Of a stretch of 64,000 bases of DNA, positions 17,012 through 25,212 are shown in pieces. The DNA is from CAIYTF01 sp963664845. GTDB lineage: Bacteria > Bacteroidota > Ignavibacteria > Ignavibacteriales > Ignavibacteriaceae. Every line of letters begins with the position of its first letter. The stretch's first letter is position 1. The notes beneath the pieces are model-generated. The model searched no databases, was not told the DNA's origin, and saw only the letters and a list, made by a program, of their open reading frames with translations. The stretch is from positions 2,356,001 through 2,420,000 of the forward strand of contig OY761615.1 of assembly GCA_963664845.1 (NCBI GenBank), in the 5' to 3' direction. The position numbers and the translations under genes are program-made.

Positions 17012-18667
17012 CTATTTCAACAATGTCATCTTCTTCATAATGGTTATTGCTCCTGCGCGCAACTCATAGAAATAAACACCGCTGGAAAGACTGGCCGCGT
17101 TGAACGTCACTTCATAGTTTCCTACTGGCTTATATTCATTGACCAAAACCGCTGCTTCTTTCCCAAGCATATTGAATATCTTTAGAGATACTTTGCCGTC
17201 AACCGGCAGCGAATAACTGATCATGGTTGTTGCATTGAACGGGTTGGGATAGTTTTGCGAAAGCGCATACCCTTTTCCGGCATTGTCATTAAGGACAATG
17301 CCTGTTGTTGTTGTTACTGCGGTGACTGAAACCGGATAGGTGTAGGTCTTTCCGTCCGCCGTTATCGAGAGCGTATCGGTGTAACCCCCCTTCGAAGCGG
17401 GCACAAAGCTCAGCACAGCCGGCCTGGCCGAGTTTTCAGCAAGTGCACCCGTTGAAGCTGTCACGGAAAACGTTTTGTTAGAAACGGACACCGCACTGAT
17501 TGATGAAGCGGCATTTCCCAGGTTCACCAAATTGAGATAGAGCTTAGCCGTATCGCCCACAGCCGCTGAATCGAGAACCAGCTTTGGCGGATAAAGAACA
17601 AACTTTGGTGCAAGCGTTCTGTTCTTCTGCCCTTTGGAAGGACCGAAACTGTTAAAGCTGAAAATACGGTCAACAAACTCGGGGTGATCGATCAGGGGGT
17701 TGCGTTTCCCCTGCAGCGCAGCAATTGCGGTGCAGCGGGCTCTTTCTTTAGCATCAACAGTATCGAGCTTGTTCCACACGCGGAAAGTGCTTTCCTGGAG
17801 CGTGTCGAAATAGGTTCCAATGGAGTTGGCATAGTGCCTTATTTGAAAATAGAGCAGACTGCGGGCAACATTACCCTTGTGGACATCACGGGGTTCAAAC
17901 ACGATGGCACCATATTGATTCTTGCCCAGCATGCTGCCTGCTGCCGAATACGTCACGGTTGAAGGGACGACCATACCAAAGGGATAATTGCTCCGCTTAC
18001 CGTTAGGTGTTTCATCAGTAATGTACAGGTGATACAGGTCAGAAACCATTGGATCGGCGCTGTTAAAATTTGATTGCGGCCAGGTATGTTCAGTGTTCAT
18101 GCCCTGGCTTTGTGCATCGGCGCGAGAGGTCAGATGAACTTTTTTCCCGGTATAAACGCATTCGACGCTGTCACCCGGGAGTTTGTCAAATTCCATGAAC
18201 ATCTTATCGCGTGCGCCATTATAGCCCAGTGCCGTTTGCGGGGTTACCAGTGAATTAAGGGTAACGAACAGGCTTGAGTCATATTTATTGAAGGTGATAT
18301 CCTGATAGGAATCGTTATATTTACCGGAACCTTTCGCGGCAATAACAAAAGAGCTTGATGAATCGGAGGAAAGAAAGACCAAAACGTCCTTCGAGACAAC
18401 GTTTTGAACGGGAGCATATTTAACTATAACAGGCACACTGCCATCAGCCGGGAGAGTGATTTGCGCCGCCGAGGATTTATATTCCGTGTTTTGATTTTTC
18501 AGCATCGTATAGGTAACGCTCTTCTTAAGAATATTCCGGACCTGAACAGAGACGCTATCCGTAGTGAGGGCAAGCGTTTGATTGAAGGATGCATCGTAAA
18601 CACTCTGTGCGGCAATGCTGCCCGTGAGCGCGCAAATGCCCAGCAGCATAAATATTGCTCTTTTCAA
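17012..18667 (-). CDS. Secreted endonuclease I with T9SS C-terminal sorting domain
   Basis: A 551-residue extracellular nuclease. Order of parts: signal peptide (1-20, ending SIAA), an N-terminal beta domain (about 22-115), the endonuclease I domain (about 120-350) with the catalytic-site signature NTEHTWPQS (H194) and DLYHLYITD, a second Ig-like beta domain (about 355-455), and a T9SS type A sorting domain (about 468-551) with QNYPNPFN and a final SSGVYFYELRAG. The nuclease domain cuts DNA and RNA without strong sequence preference in characterised relatives. The tail directs export across the outer membrane by the type IX system and attachment or release at the surface. Transcribed divergently from the 18741 gene. 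Confidence 0.94.
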   Translation of the reverse strand: MKRAIFMLLGICALTGSIAAQSVYDASFNQTLALTTDSVSVQVRNILKKSVTYTMLKNQNTEYKSSAAQITLPADGSVPVIVKYAPVQNVVSKDVLVFLSSDSSSSFVIAAKGSGKYNDSYQDITFNKYDSSLFVTLNSLVTPQTALGYNGARDKMFMEFDKLPGDSVECVYTGKKVHLTSRADAQSQGMNTEHTWPQSNFNSADPMVSDLYHLYITDETPNGKRSNYPFGMVVPSTVTYSAAGSMLGKNQYGAIVFEPRDVHKGNVARSLLYFQIRHYANSIGTYFDTLQESTFRVWNKLDTVDAKERARCTAIAALQGKRNPLIDHPEFVDRIFSFNSFGPSKGQKNRTLAPKFVLYPPKLVLDSAAVGDTAKLYLNLVNLGNAASSISAVSVSNKTFSVTASTGALAENSARPAVLSFVPASKGGYTDTLSITADGKTYTYPVSVTAVTTTTGIVLNDNAGKGYALSQNYPNPFNATTMISYSLPVDGKVSLKIFNMLGKEAAVLVNEYKPVGNYEVTFNAASLSSGVYFYELRAGAITIMKKMTLLK

Positions 18668-18740
18668 GATTAGTTGCTTTCTTTTTTATTAATTCTTTTT
18701 TAGCTTTCGAAGATAAGTAAATAGAGATTACCAAAAAACC

Positions 18741-19181
18741 ATGAAAAACATAATCATCGCTGTTTTGCTTTTGGGAACCCTCGCGGGGTCCAGTCTCTTG
18801 GGACAATCGGAGAATCATAAATGGAAAACGCTGCTGACAGGCACCAGATTTGTTTGGTATGACGGGCCACAGCTCGACACGGTCTCTGCCAGCCGATTTG
18901 ACATCTGGACAATCGAACTGCATAAACCACCAATAGACATTGACGGCATTGAAGGGAAAATTGTCCGGACAAAAACCCTGTTTTGCGTTGACCGCGAATC
19001 AGCAAAATACGGACTGAAAAAAGTGGTGTATTATGATAAGGTGAACACGGAACTTGGAAGGTATTCCTACGAGACTGATGACACGGTCCCGGAGTCGAAA
19101 TACTATTTCCCGATATTAAATAATCCGCTGTTTGAGGCGCTCTTCAAAGAATTAGACAGGAAACAAGGAAAAGCACAGTGA
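18741..19181 (+). CDS. Exported protein resembling surface-adhesin E domain
   Basis: A 146-residue protein with a signal peptide (1-22, ending SSLLGQ). The mature part is a single small beta-rich domain: W-Y-D-x-P near residue 40, an internal RTKTLFCVDRESAKYGLKKV segment and a closing run of charged residues. The pattern of a beta sandwich with a strand reading F/I-D/C-V-D resembles the surface-adhesin protein E-like domain, but this is a weak match made from memory. The last base pairs overlap the SET gene start (GTGA), so both are made from one message. Function unknown. Confidence 0.72.
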   Translation: MKNIIIAVLLLGTLAGSSLLGQSENHKWKTLLTGTRFVWYDGPQLDTVSASRFDIWTIELHKPPIDIDGIEGKIVRTKTLFCVDRESAKYGLKKVVYYDKVNTELGRYSYETDDTVPESKYYFPILNNPLFEALFKELDRKQGKAQ

Positions 19182-19603
19182 GCAAAGAATTTTTGGAAGA
19201 TAAACTGGAAGCCAGAGAATCGGCTATTCACGGAATGGGTGTATTCACCACCATACCCATACCCAAAGACGAAGTCATCATGCGCATAACCGGCGACGTT
19301 ATTGATGAAGATGAATGCTGCCGGCGTGAAGAAGAAGAAAACAACGTGTATATATTCTATAACGGAGATAATTACATCGATGTTCTGAACACTCCGGTTA
19401 TCAAATACATTAACCACGAATGTGACTATAACTGCTATGTTGACGAGGGAGATGAAACCAGTTTACTTCTTTACGCCTACCGGGACATTCAGCCCGGCGA
19501 AGAACTGACCATCGACTACGGTTATGATGAGATATATGATCTCTGCGGCTGCGAAATATGCAGCAACGATGAACCCGAAGAGGAAACGGAACAAGAAGCT
19601 TAA
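19178..19603 (+). CDS. Small SET-domain lysine methyltransferase-like protein
   Basis: A 141-residue protein that is nearly all SET domain. It begins with the ARESAIHGMGVF strand typical of SET proteins (HGxG), has the pseudoknot motif YINHECDYNC (residues 77-86; N79-H80 bind S-adenosylmethionine), GEELTIDYGYDE (108-118) with the catalytic Tyr Y114, and a post-SET C-x-C-x2-C cluster (C123, C125, C128) that would bind zinc. Start is GTG at 19178 overlapping the previous stop by four bases, with AAGGAAA upstream. Bacterial SET proteins of this size are widespread, with substrates mostly unknown (histone-like or ribosomal proteins are candidates). The pairing with an exported protein gene is odd. 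Confidence 0.9.
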   Translation: MSKEFLEDKLEARESAIHGMGVFTTIPIPKDEVIMRITGDVIDEDECCRREEEENNVYIFYNGDNYIDVLNTPVIKYINHECDYNCYVDEGDETSLLLYAYRDIQPGEELTIDYGYDEIYDLCGCEICSNDEPEEETEQEA

Positions 19604-19696
19604 AAGGTTAACGGAAAGCCCGAAAACATGCTTCGGGCTTTTCATTTCAAAGAGCCATATTCAGACCGACATTCACTGCCCGACCCGACTGAAAAG

Positions 19697-20968
19697 CTAA
19701 GACAAAACGCCTTCAAAAATAATCTGCAACTTTGCCTTATCTTCTTTTTTCACGCGGAACTTAACGAACACCTGATCATCAACGTAGTTTTCCTCCACTG
19801 CTTCGGCAATTGTTTTTGCCCGCTGGATCAGATAGCTCTGTTGCGTATTAAGCGTCAGCGTCACATACTCAAACGTTGATTCAATGAATTCCTCGATGCG
19901 CTCTTTCAGCAGCGTTATGTTGAAACCTTTTACTGCTGAAACAATCACCGCATCGGGATAGTGATTCTGAACAAATTCCAGTTTCCCTTTGTCATTAAGG
20001 TTATCCACTTTATTGAACACCATCAGTTTCGGTTTGTCACGGCACCCAAGTTCTTCAAGTGTTTGTGTAACAACCCGGATATGGTCCTCGTAGAACGGGT
20101 GCGTCATGTCGATGATATGCAGGATGAGATCTGCCTCGCGTACTTCACTAAGCGTACTTTTAAATGAAGCGACAAGATGATGCGGAAGTTTCCTGATAAA
20201 CCCGACGGTATCGCTCAGAAGTATCTGGGTGTTCCTGCGCAGTGAAAAATTCCTGGTTGTTGAATCAAGCGTGGCAAACAGTTTATCCTCAGCCAAAGCC
20301 TCGGCGCCGGAAAGCAGATTGAACAGTGTGGATTTGCCTGCATTGGTATAGCCTACAAGTGTGGCCTTTATATAATCTTTTCTACCCTTGGTTTGTACTT
20401 CCCTGTCAGCCTCAATCTCAATCAGTTTCTTTTTGAGGAATGAGATGCGGTCACGGATCAAACGACGGTCGGTTTCAATCTGTGTTTCACCGGGGCCCTT
20501 GGTGCCCACACCGCCGAATTGTTTTGACAGGTGTGTCCATGCGCGGGTGAGGCGCGGCAGCATATACTGTAATTGAGCCAGTTCAACCTGCGTACGAGCG
20601 GTGCGCGTTTTGGCGTGCGAGGCAAATATATCGAGGATCAGTCCGCTCCGGTCGATGATCTTCCGCTTGATAAGTTCTTCGAGGTTTTTCACCTGTCCCG
20701 GTGTAAGGTCATCGTCAACTATCAGCAGGTCAATATTGTTGTCTTCCACATAGAGGGCAAGGTCATTGGCTTTTCCTTTACCGACGTAATACACAGCATC
20801 GAAATGCTCGCGATCCTGCGTTACCATATCCACAATTTCTACGCCGGCGGTTCTTGATAATTCCCTCAGTTCTTCCAGATGCTCTTCGAGCACTTCCCGT
20901 GCAATATCTTTTCTTCTCACTGCCACGAGGACAGCACGTTCGATTTTATTTTGTACTATATCTATCAT
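19697..20968 (-). CDS. hflX: Ribosome-associated GTPase HflX
   Basis: GTPase of 423 residues that splits or rescues stalled 70S ribosomes under stress. The N-terminal HflX domain contains GKGKANDLA (63-71) and DDDLTPGQ (85-92); a linker helix with KGPGETQIETDRR (157-169) follows; the G domain has G1 GYTNAGKST (206-214), G3 DTVGF and G4 NKVD. A C-terminal domain of about 60 residues closes the protein. Length is typical. It is a single gene whose 3' end faces the SET gene, and a gene-free repeat block lies upstream of its start. Confidence 0.96.
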   Translation of the reverse strand: MIDIVQNKIERAVLVAVRRKDIAREVLEEHLEELRELSRTAGVEIVDMVTQDREHFDAVYYVGKGKANDLALYVEDNNIDLLIVDDDLTPGQVKNLEELIKRKIIDRSGLILDIFASHAKTRTARTQVELAQLQYMLPRLTRAWTHLSKQFGGVGTKGPGETQIETDRRLIRDRISFLKKKLIEIEADREVQTKGRKDYIKATLVGYTNAGKSTLFNLLSGAEALAEDKLFATLDSTTRNFSLRRNTQILLSDTVGFIRKLPHHLVASFKSTLSEVREADLILHIIDMTHPFYEDHIRVVTQTLEELGCRDKPKLMVFNKVDNLNDKGKLEFVQNHYPDAVIVSAVKGFNITLLKERIEEFIESTFEYVTLTLNTQQSYLIQRAKTIAEAVEENYVDDQVFVKFRVKKEDKAKLQIIFEGVLS

Positions 20969-21492
20969 TAAAAGGTCTGATTAAACTCCATATCTGTTTG
21001 TCTAAATCCGCCACATCAGCGGAAATCTTATAATTAGTTACAATATATACAGAAAATTTAGGGAATTAGCACGAATTGAACACACGGCAGACCATATCTG
21101 TTTAAAAAAATTAGCGATGCTACCACATCCCGCGAGCGCATAGGCGTCAACTTAAAAGAGTGTAAATAGACCCTGTTTGCAGAATCGCTAACAGCTAACT
21201 GTCGTAAGAATAAGTTATTAGCGGATGTTTTGATTCTCTGCTGTATGAACAATACATTGAAAACGCGAATTGCAAATAATGGATAATTACCGAAGCTATC
21301 CAAGGATTGAGGAAGGTAGATTCCCGTTTTCACGGGAATGACATTCGTTCATTGTGTTCATTAAGTTGACGCGCATACGCGAGCGGGACTTCGGCCTGTC
21401 TGCCGCCAGGCAGGATGCACTCAGGATTTAGCTGATTCAGGATGATTACACTGATTGAAGAAATGAACGCATAGTGCCGGTGCGTTCACATT

Positions 21493-21549
21493 GTTCATAG
21501 TTGGAGAGAAAAATATTGCGAATTTAAGCTGAAAACGCAAACTATGAAC
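21493..21549. repeat. Palindromic repeat element, diverged copy A
   Basis: Arms GTTCATAGTT (21493-21502) and AACTATGAAC (21540-21549) are perfectly inverted. The 37-base interior ends in AAAACGCA like copies B and C, whose arms read GTGGTTATAGTT/AACTATAACCAC. The arm difference is compensated on both sides. Confidence 0.65.
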
Positions 21550-21607
21550 GATATGTACACTTTTCCGGGTTTTTCGCAATCCACTTAGCCTGAAAGTGCG
21601 AGGAACA

Positions 21608-21740
21608 GTAATAGTGGTTATAGTTGAGGGCGAAAAATGTTTCGATTAGAGCGCAAAAACGCAAACTATAACCACTTTTCCGTTTATTTGTATTTGGGGA
21701 TCCGTACAACCCCGGAAATAATGCCACCCCTTCGGGGTTC
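21608..21740 (-). repeat. Dispersed palindromic element, copy B
   Basis: About 133 bases that align, on the minus strand, with 59291-59423 on the plus strand over the whole length with scattered substitutions. Twelve-base perfect arms GTGGTTATAGTT (21614-21625) and AACTATAACCAC (21664-21675) frame a core containing GTTTGCGTTTTTGCGCTC, and a flanking block carries CATTATTTCCGG. Confidence 0.75.
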
Positions 21741-21870
21741 TGATATTAATTACTATTGGTTGCTACAATAATGTCACTCCTTCGGAGTTTGGGAGCAGTT
21801 TTTCTACCCGATGCACCTCCAGGACTGAACTAGAGCTACAATAATTTCACTCCTTCGGAGTTTGGAAGAA
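21715..21870. repeat. Three small covarying hairpin repeats
   Basis: Three units of the form ATAAT-x-x-CAC-stem: CACCCCTTCGGGGTT (about 21724-21738), CACTCCTTCGGAGTTT (about 21775-21790) and CACTCCTTCGGAGTTT (about 21849-21864). Stem bases change in pairs (CCCC/GGGG against CTCC/GGAG) around a TTCG loop. Related units lie near 59.1-59.3 kb. Confidence 0.65.
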
Positions 21871-21946
21871 GAAGACCGGGCCACGACTGTGCTCAGTGAC
21901 CTGGAGAGCACAATGACTGGGGAAGCTTTTACGGGCTTGTGGTGAG

Positions 21947-22078
21947 TTTTACCGGTTATTGCGGAGTTTTACCGGGGGTGGTAAGAGTCATGGGGTGGAA
22001 AAGATTTGAATTCAGATCAAAAGAGGCTATTTCAGGTTTGATTTGTCTAGCTTTTACCGGTTTTACCACTTTTACCGG
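21947..22078. repeat. TTTTACCGG direct-repeat cluster
   Basis: TTTTACCGG occurs at 21947, 21967, 22052 and 22070, with TTTTACCAC at 22061, so the last three are contiguous nine-base units. A related TTACCGGTTTTAC lies near 22470. Confidence 0.6.
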
Positions 22079-22991
22079 TATTTCGATCCCATTGGTGCTT
22101 TCGAACCCACCCTGTGTTGCAACGAACCCCTCCCGGCCTCCCCTTTCGGAAAGGGCAATGGTATCAACTTAGTGTGATTCTGGCAAGGGAACTCACCCCC
22201 GTCCCCTCTCTTAAAAAGAGAGGGGAGCAGAATATCCGCATTATTGGCGGCTAAAAGCGCTATGACTGTGGTATCCTGATGAGGTGTTCCAACGCGAAAG
22301 CAGCAAAAAAATTGTTAAGTTGCCACCATTGCCCGAAGAGCGAGGGAACAGAAGGACCGCACTTACAATATTTGGAAGCGAGAGGTTCCAATGGAATTAT
22401 GCAGATTTTTGTAAAGTTGACGTCATTGCCCGGGAAGGGAAGATGTTGGCGGGGGGCGGAAAATTTAGTTACCGGTTTTACACCTTTTTCTAACGCTTGT
22501 TGGAATCTTATTGCAGTGTAGCCGCAACAGACATTAGTTGCCTGGCAGACAGCGTGACGGACAAGTTTTCAAAGAACACGTACTGAATCATAGGAATTGC
22601 GACTGTGGAAATTAATGAGGAAAACGTGCAGGATGCAAGATGCTCCATGCAGGTGCATGGTGCAGTGCACAACGTAGTGCGGCGTGCACTAACCGTCTGA
22701 ACTTTGATTTTTTTGATTTGTGTGATTTATGTGAGTTGGAAGGGTTCGGGTGCTGGGTAATTGTTCTGAAGCCGTCCTGGCGGAACGGCTTCAGATGCGT
22801 GTTTATGAATGACTATAAAATAAACAACTGACAAGCTCCTATTGTTCCATCAAATGGCGAAGAATACCCGCCCCGTCTGATGAGCATGCGAGTCAACTTA
22901 AAGACATAATAGTCATCTATTTGTTAACAGATTCAAATCCATTAATGGGTTTTATTCGCCCCTATTCAGGGACGGAGAGCTCTTGAGCAAG

Positions 22992-23017
22992 TTACCGCGG
23001 GCTAGCGCCCGCGGTAA
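22992..23017. repeat. Isolated perfect GC-rich hairpin
   Basis: Arms TTACCGCGGG (22992-23001) and CCCGCGGTAA (23008-23017) pair perfectly and one more C-G pair closes a four-base loop. No T-run and no gene end nearby, so it is more like a repeat-type palindrome than a terminator. Confidence 0.55.
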
Positions 23018-23335
23018 TTCAAATTTAGTCCTTCCAGGACATGAACAAATCATAATAATGCTAACCAACCATGCTGAGAGGTATATATTTACTATTGGAA
23101 ACTCTGTCATTCAAGTTTTAGGTTGAAACCCATGCGCCTGATGCGGGATTCTCCCAGCGCGATACATGCATCGACCGGTGGGGCCTCGAGGTTACAGGCA
23201 TTAAATAATTGTATTTAAATTAGTTTGAATTCTATCTGGGCCCCAAGCGTACTGAAGCGACTGTTTTGAATCTCTGTTGTTTGTGAAATTCAGATTCCAT
23301 ATATCGACAGGTGCTTTAAAGAAAACTTCAGAATA

Positions 23336-23379
23336 AAAAATAATGAGGTTGCCGCAACTTATTAATGGAGGCAACCTCA
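23336..23379 (-). terminator. Terminator of the Cus efflux operon
   Basis: Ten-base perfect arms TGAGGTTGCC (23344-23353) and GGCAACCTCA (23370-23379) with a 16-base loop; on the minus strand a T-rich run (complement of 23331-23343) follows. It sits ten bases after the CusB-like stop. Confidence 0.8.
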
Positions 23380-23388
23380 CTATGCTTT

Positions 23389-24972
23389 TTACAGTTCTTT
23401 CTTCTTTCCTATAAATGTCTTTCCATCTTTGGAAAGATTTTTCAGATATCGTTCCGGATCGGCAATAAACTTTTTGTCGCAGCCTTTGCAGCAAAAGCCG
23501 TATATCTTTCCCTTGTACAACACGTTGGTTCTTTCGGAAGAAATCTCTTCGCCCAGTACCGGACACACGGTGTTGAATACACCCAGCTTTTTCAGCCGCG
23601 GATCGTTTTTATCAAGCATCACTGCTTTCGCCGTTTCTTTCATATCCATTCCGGCATGAATATCCGATGATGCAGGATTTGATTTCCGCGCCGGTTGGGG
23701 ATTAGGTTTCTCTGCCGGTTGGGCATTGCCCTGTTCATTGCCCGAATTCATTTTCATACCTGGCATAGGTTCGGCCGCTGCACCGCCCGACTTAAGCTGG
23801 CTTTCAGAATCCAGAAGGTATCCTCCCGAAGCTGCAATTTCTTCTCCGGCACTAAGTCCCGCGGTTATTTGATAGGAATCGCCAATTCTGCCGCCAACGG
23901 TAATTTCCCGCGCGCGGAATTTTCCTTCACCGGATTTAACATACACGAGCTGTCGCTTGCCGGTGAAAAGGATGGCATTCTCCGGGATTAAAATTCCCTG
24001 ACCCATTTTAATTTTGAAACGAGTCTGCCCATACATCTGCGGTTTGAGATTTATATCGGCATGAACAATATCCGTGCGCACCTTAACCGTGCGATTTTGT
24101 TTGCTGATGGCAGGATAGAGCAATGTGATCCTTGATTCGAACGTTTTGTTAAGCAGTGCAGGTATAGTCACCGAGGCTGTCATGCCACTGTGCAGCAGTG
24201 CAGCATCTGCTTCACTCACCTCGGCAATGTTCCACAGCCGGCTTACATCAACCACTTCGTAGAGAGCAGTTCCTTCGGTGAAGTATGATCCTTCCTGTAT
24301 CTTTTTCTCAACCACAATTCCGGTGAACGGTGAATACACGGTGAACACAGGGTCAACTTCTTTTTTTGTTTCCAGTTCACGGATTTGTGTTTCTGTTAAA
24401 CCGGCCAGCAGGAGTTTCCGTTTTCCAGCATCGGCAAGTTTGCTGTTCCCGGCTGCATCGCGTTTCAGTGAAGCATATTCCGCCATGGTCTGATATATAT
24501 CCGCACTGTACGCGGTGAACAGCGGTGTTCCTTTTTGCACCGTTTGTCCATTGGAAGCAACAAACAGTTTTTCAACCCGTCCGTTGAACTTAGCCGAAAT
24601 TGTTTTTCTTCCATCATCCGCAAAGTCTATAACGCTATAGGCGACAATCTCTTTTTCAAGAGATTGCACAGTTACTTTTGCAGTGGTAACGTTTGCCGTA
24701 ATCCCTTGGGAGCCGCTGAGCACAACCTCGCCGGGAATGTTCTCACCCGTCTTATGTTTTTTTACCAACGTCATATGGCAAATGGGGCAGGCCCCGGGAT
24801 GCGGAGACTGTACTTCGGGATGCATGGGGCAGTAATAAATTTCCTGCTCCTCTTTTCCCACGGCGGCCATGTTGCCGTGATCCGTTTCAGGCGTTTTGTT
24901 TTTTGTGCAGCCCGCAATCACAAAGACAAACACAGCGAAACATATGATTCCAAATTTGCTTAGTGTTTTCAT
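23389..24972 (-). CDS. cusB: CusB-like periplasmic adaptor lipoprotein with two extra metal-binding domains
   Basis: Membrane-fusion protein (527 residues) that links the RND pump to the outer-membrane channel. Parts in order: lipobox FVIAGC (C22); a heavy-metal-binding domain YYCPMHPEV...CPICHM (about 46-72); HlyD/CusB barrel-sandwich core (about 85-390, with the split lipoyl halves around AKFNGRVEKLFV and VFTVYSPFTGIV); a Met/Pro/Asn-rich linker (about 398-445); and a C-terminal YHS-type metal domain VCPVLGEEIS...GFCCKGCDKKF (about 465-505). The Cys/Met motifs suit Cu(I) or Ag(I) capture and transfer to CusA. Its ATG starts directly after the stop of the small lipoprotein gene. Last gene of the operon, followed by a terminator. 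Confidence 0.93.
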   Translation of the reverse strand: MKTLSKFGIICFAVFVFVIAGCTKNKTPETDHGNMAAVGKEEQEIYYCPMHPEVQSPHPGACPICHMTLVKKHKTGENIPGEVVLSGSQGITANVTTAKVTVQSLEKEIVAYSVIDFADDGRKTISAKFNGRVEKLFVASNGQTVQKGTPLFTAYSADIYQTMAEYASLKRDAAGNSKLADAGKRKLLLAGLTETQIRELETKKEVDPVFTVYSPFTGIVVEKKIQEGSYFTEGTALYEVVDVSRLWNIAEVSEADAALLHSGMTASVTIPALLNKTFESRITLLYPAISKQNRTVKVRTDIVHADINLKPQMYGQTRFKIKMGQGILIPENAILFTGKRQLVYVKSGEGKFRAREITVGGRIGDSYQITAGLSAGEEIAASGGYLLDSESQLKSGGAAAEPMPGMKMNSGNEQGNAQPAEKPNPQPARKSNPASSDIHAGMDMKETAKAVMLDKNDPRLKKLGVFNTVCPVLGEEISSERTNVLYKGKIYGFCCKGCDKKFIADPERYLKNLSKDGKTFIGKKKEL

Positions 24973-25212
24973 CTATTGCACCTTCGCCTCTTTGTGCTTT
25001 TTCACCAAATGCATTCCGCATTTGGGGCATTTGCCAGGCTTTGAGGATTGCACTTCCGGATGCATGGGGCATACATACACCACTTCTCCTTCTTTCATTT
25101 CAGCAGGCGGAGTGGCCGGTTTCGTTTCGCTTGTTTTATTGTTTGAGCAACCTGCAAAAGTCAGGACAAACACCGCAAAACAGATAACACCAAATTTCAT
25201 ACTAGTTTTCAT
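24973..25212 (-). CDS. Small lipoprotein with a heavy-metal-binding domain
   Basis: A 79-residue lipoprotein: lipobox LTFAGC (C21) then a 15-residue linker and one heavy-metal-binding domain YVCPMHPEVQSSKPGKCP with a closing CGMHLVKK. Its first 25 residues and its metal domain are close copies of the same parts of the CusB-like protein encoded next, so it looks like a partial duplication of that gene's 5' end. It overlaps the TolC stop by four bases (ATGA). A likely role is a periplasmic metal carrier or sponge for the pump; that is inference from the motif and the operon. Confidence 0.85.
   Translation of the reverse strand: MKTSMKFGVICFAVFVLTFAGCSNNKTSETKPATPPAEMKEGEVVYVCPMHPEVQSSKPGKCPKCGMHLVKKHKEAKVQ

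Larger units (their letters stand above)
20969..23388. other. Gene-free, repeat-dense block of about 2.4 kb
   Basis: The longest stretch without a gene. No frame has family-like content. It holds a palindromic dispersed element (21493-21740), small covarying hairpins (21715-21870), a GTTGACGC repeat family (21128-21156, 21361-21390, 22868-22902), TTTTACCGG direct repeats (21947-22078), a CCCCTCTCTT/AAGAGAGGGG hairpin (about 22191-22215), a perfect hairpin at 22992-23017 and the terminator of the Cus operon at its right end. Individual items are listed separately. Confidence 0.7.

Noticed and set aside
21715..21870. The spaced hairpins as a CRISPR array.
   Set aside because: Units differ in sequence, are only about 25 bases, occur three times with irregular spacing and no cas genes are near.
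16757..22215. CCCTCTCCC/GAGAGGGG inverted repeats as gene-specific terminators.
   Set aside because: They lack T-runs and positions at gene ends and look like general interspersed repeats.
21939..22831. Several short open frames in the repeat block as genes.
   Set aside because: They overlap repeats, have no family pattern and no ribosome site.
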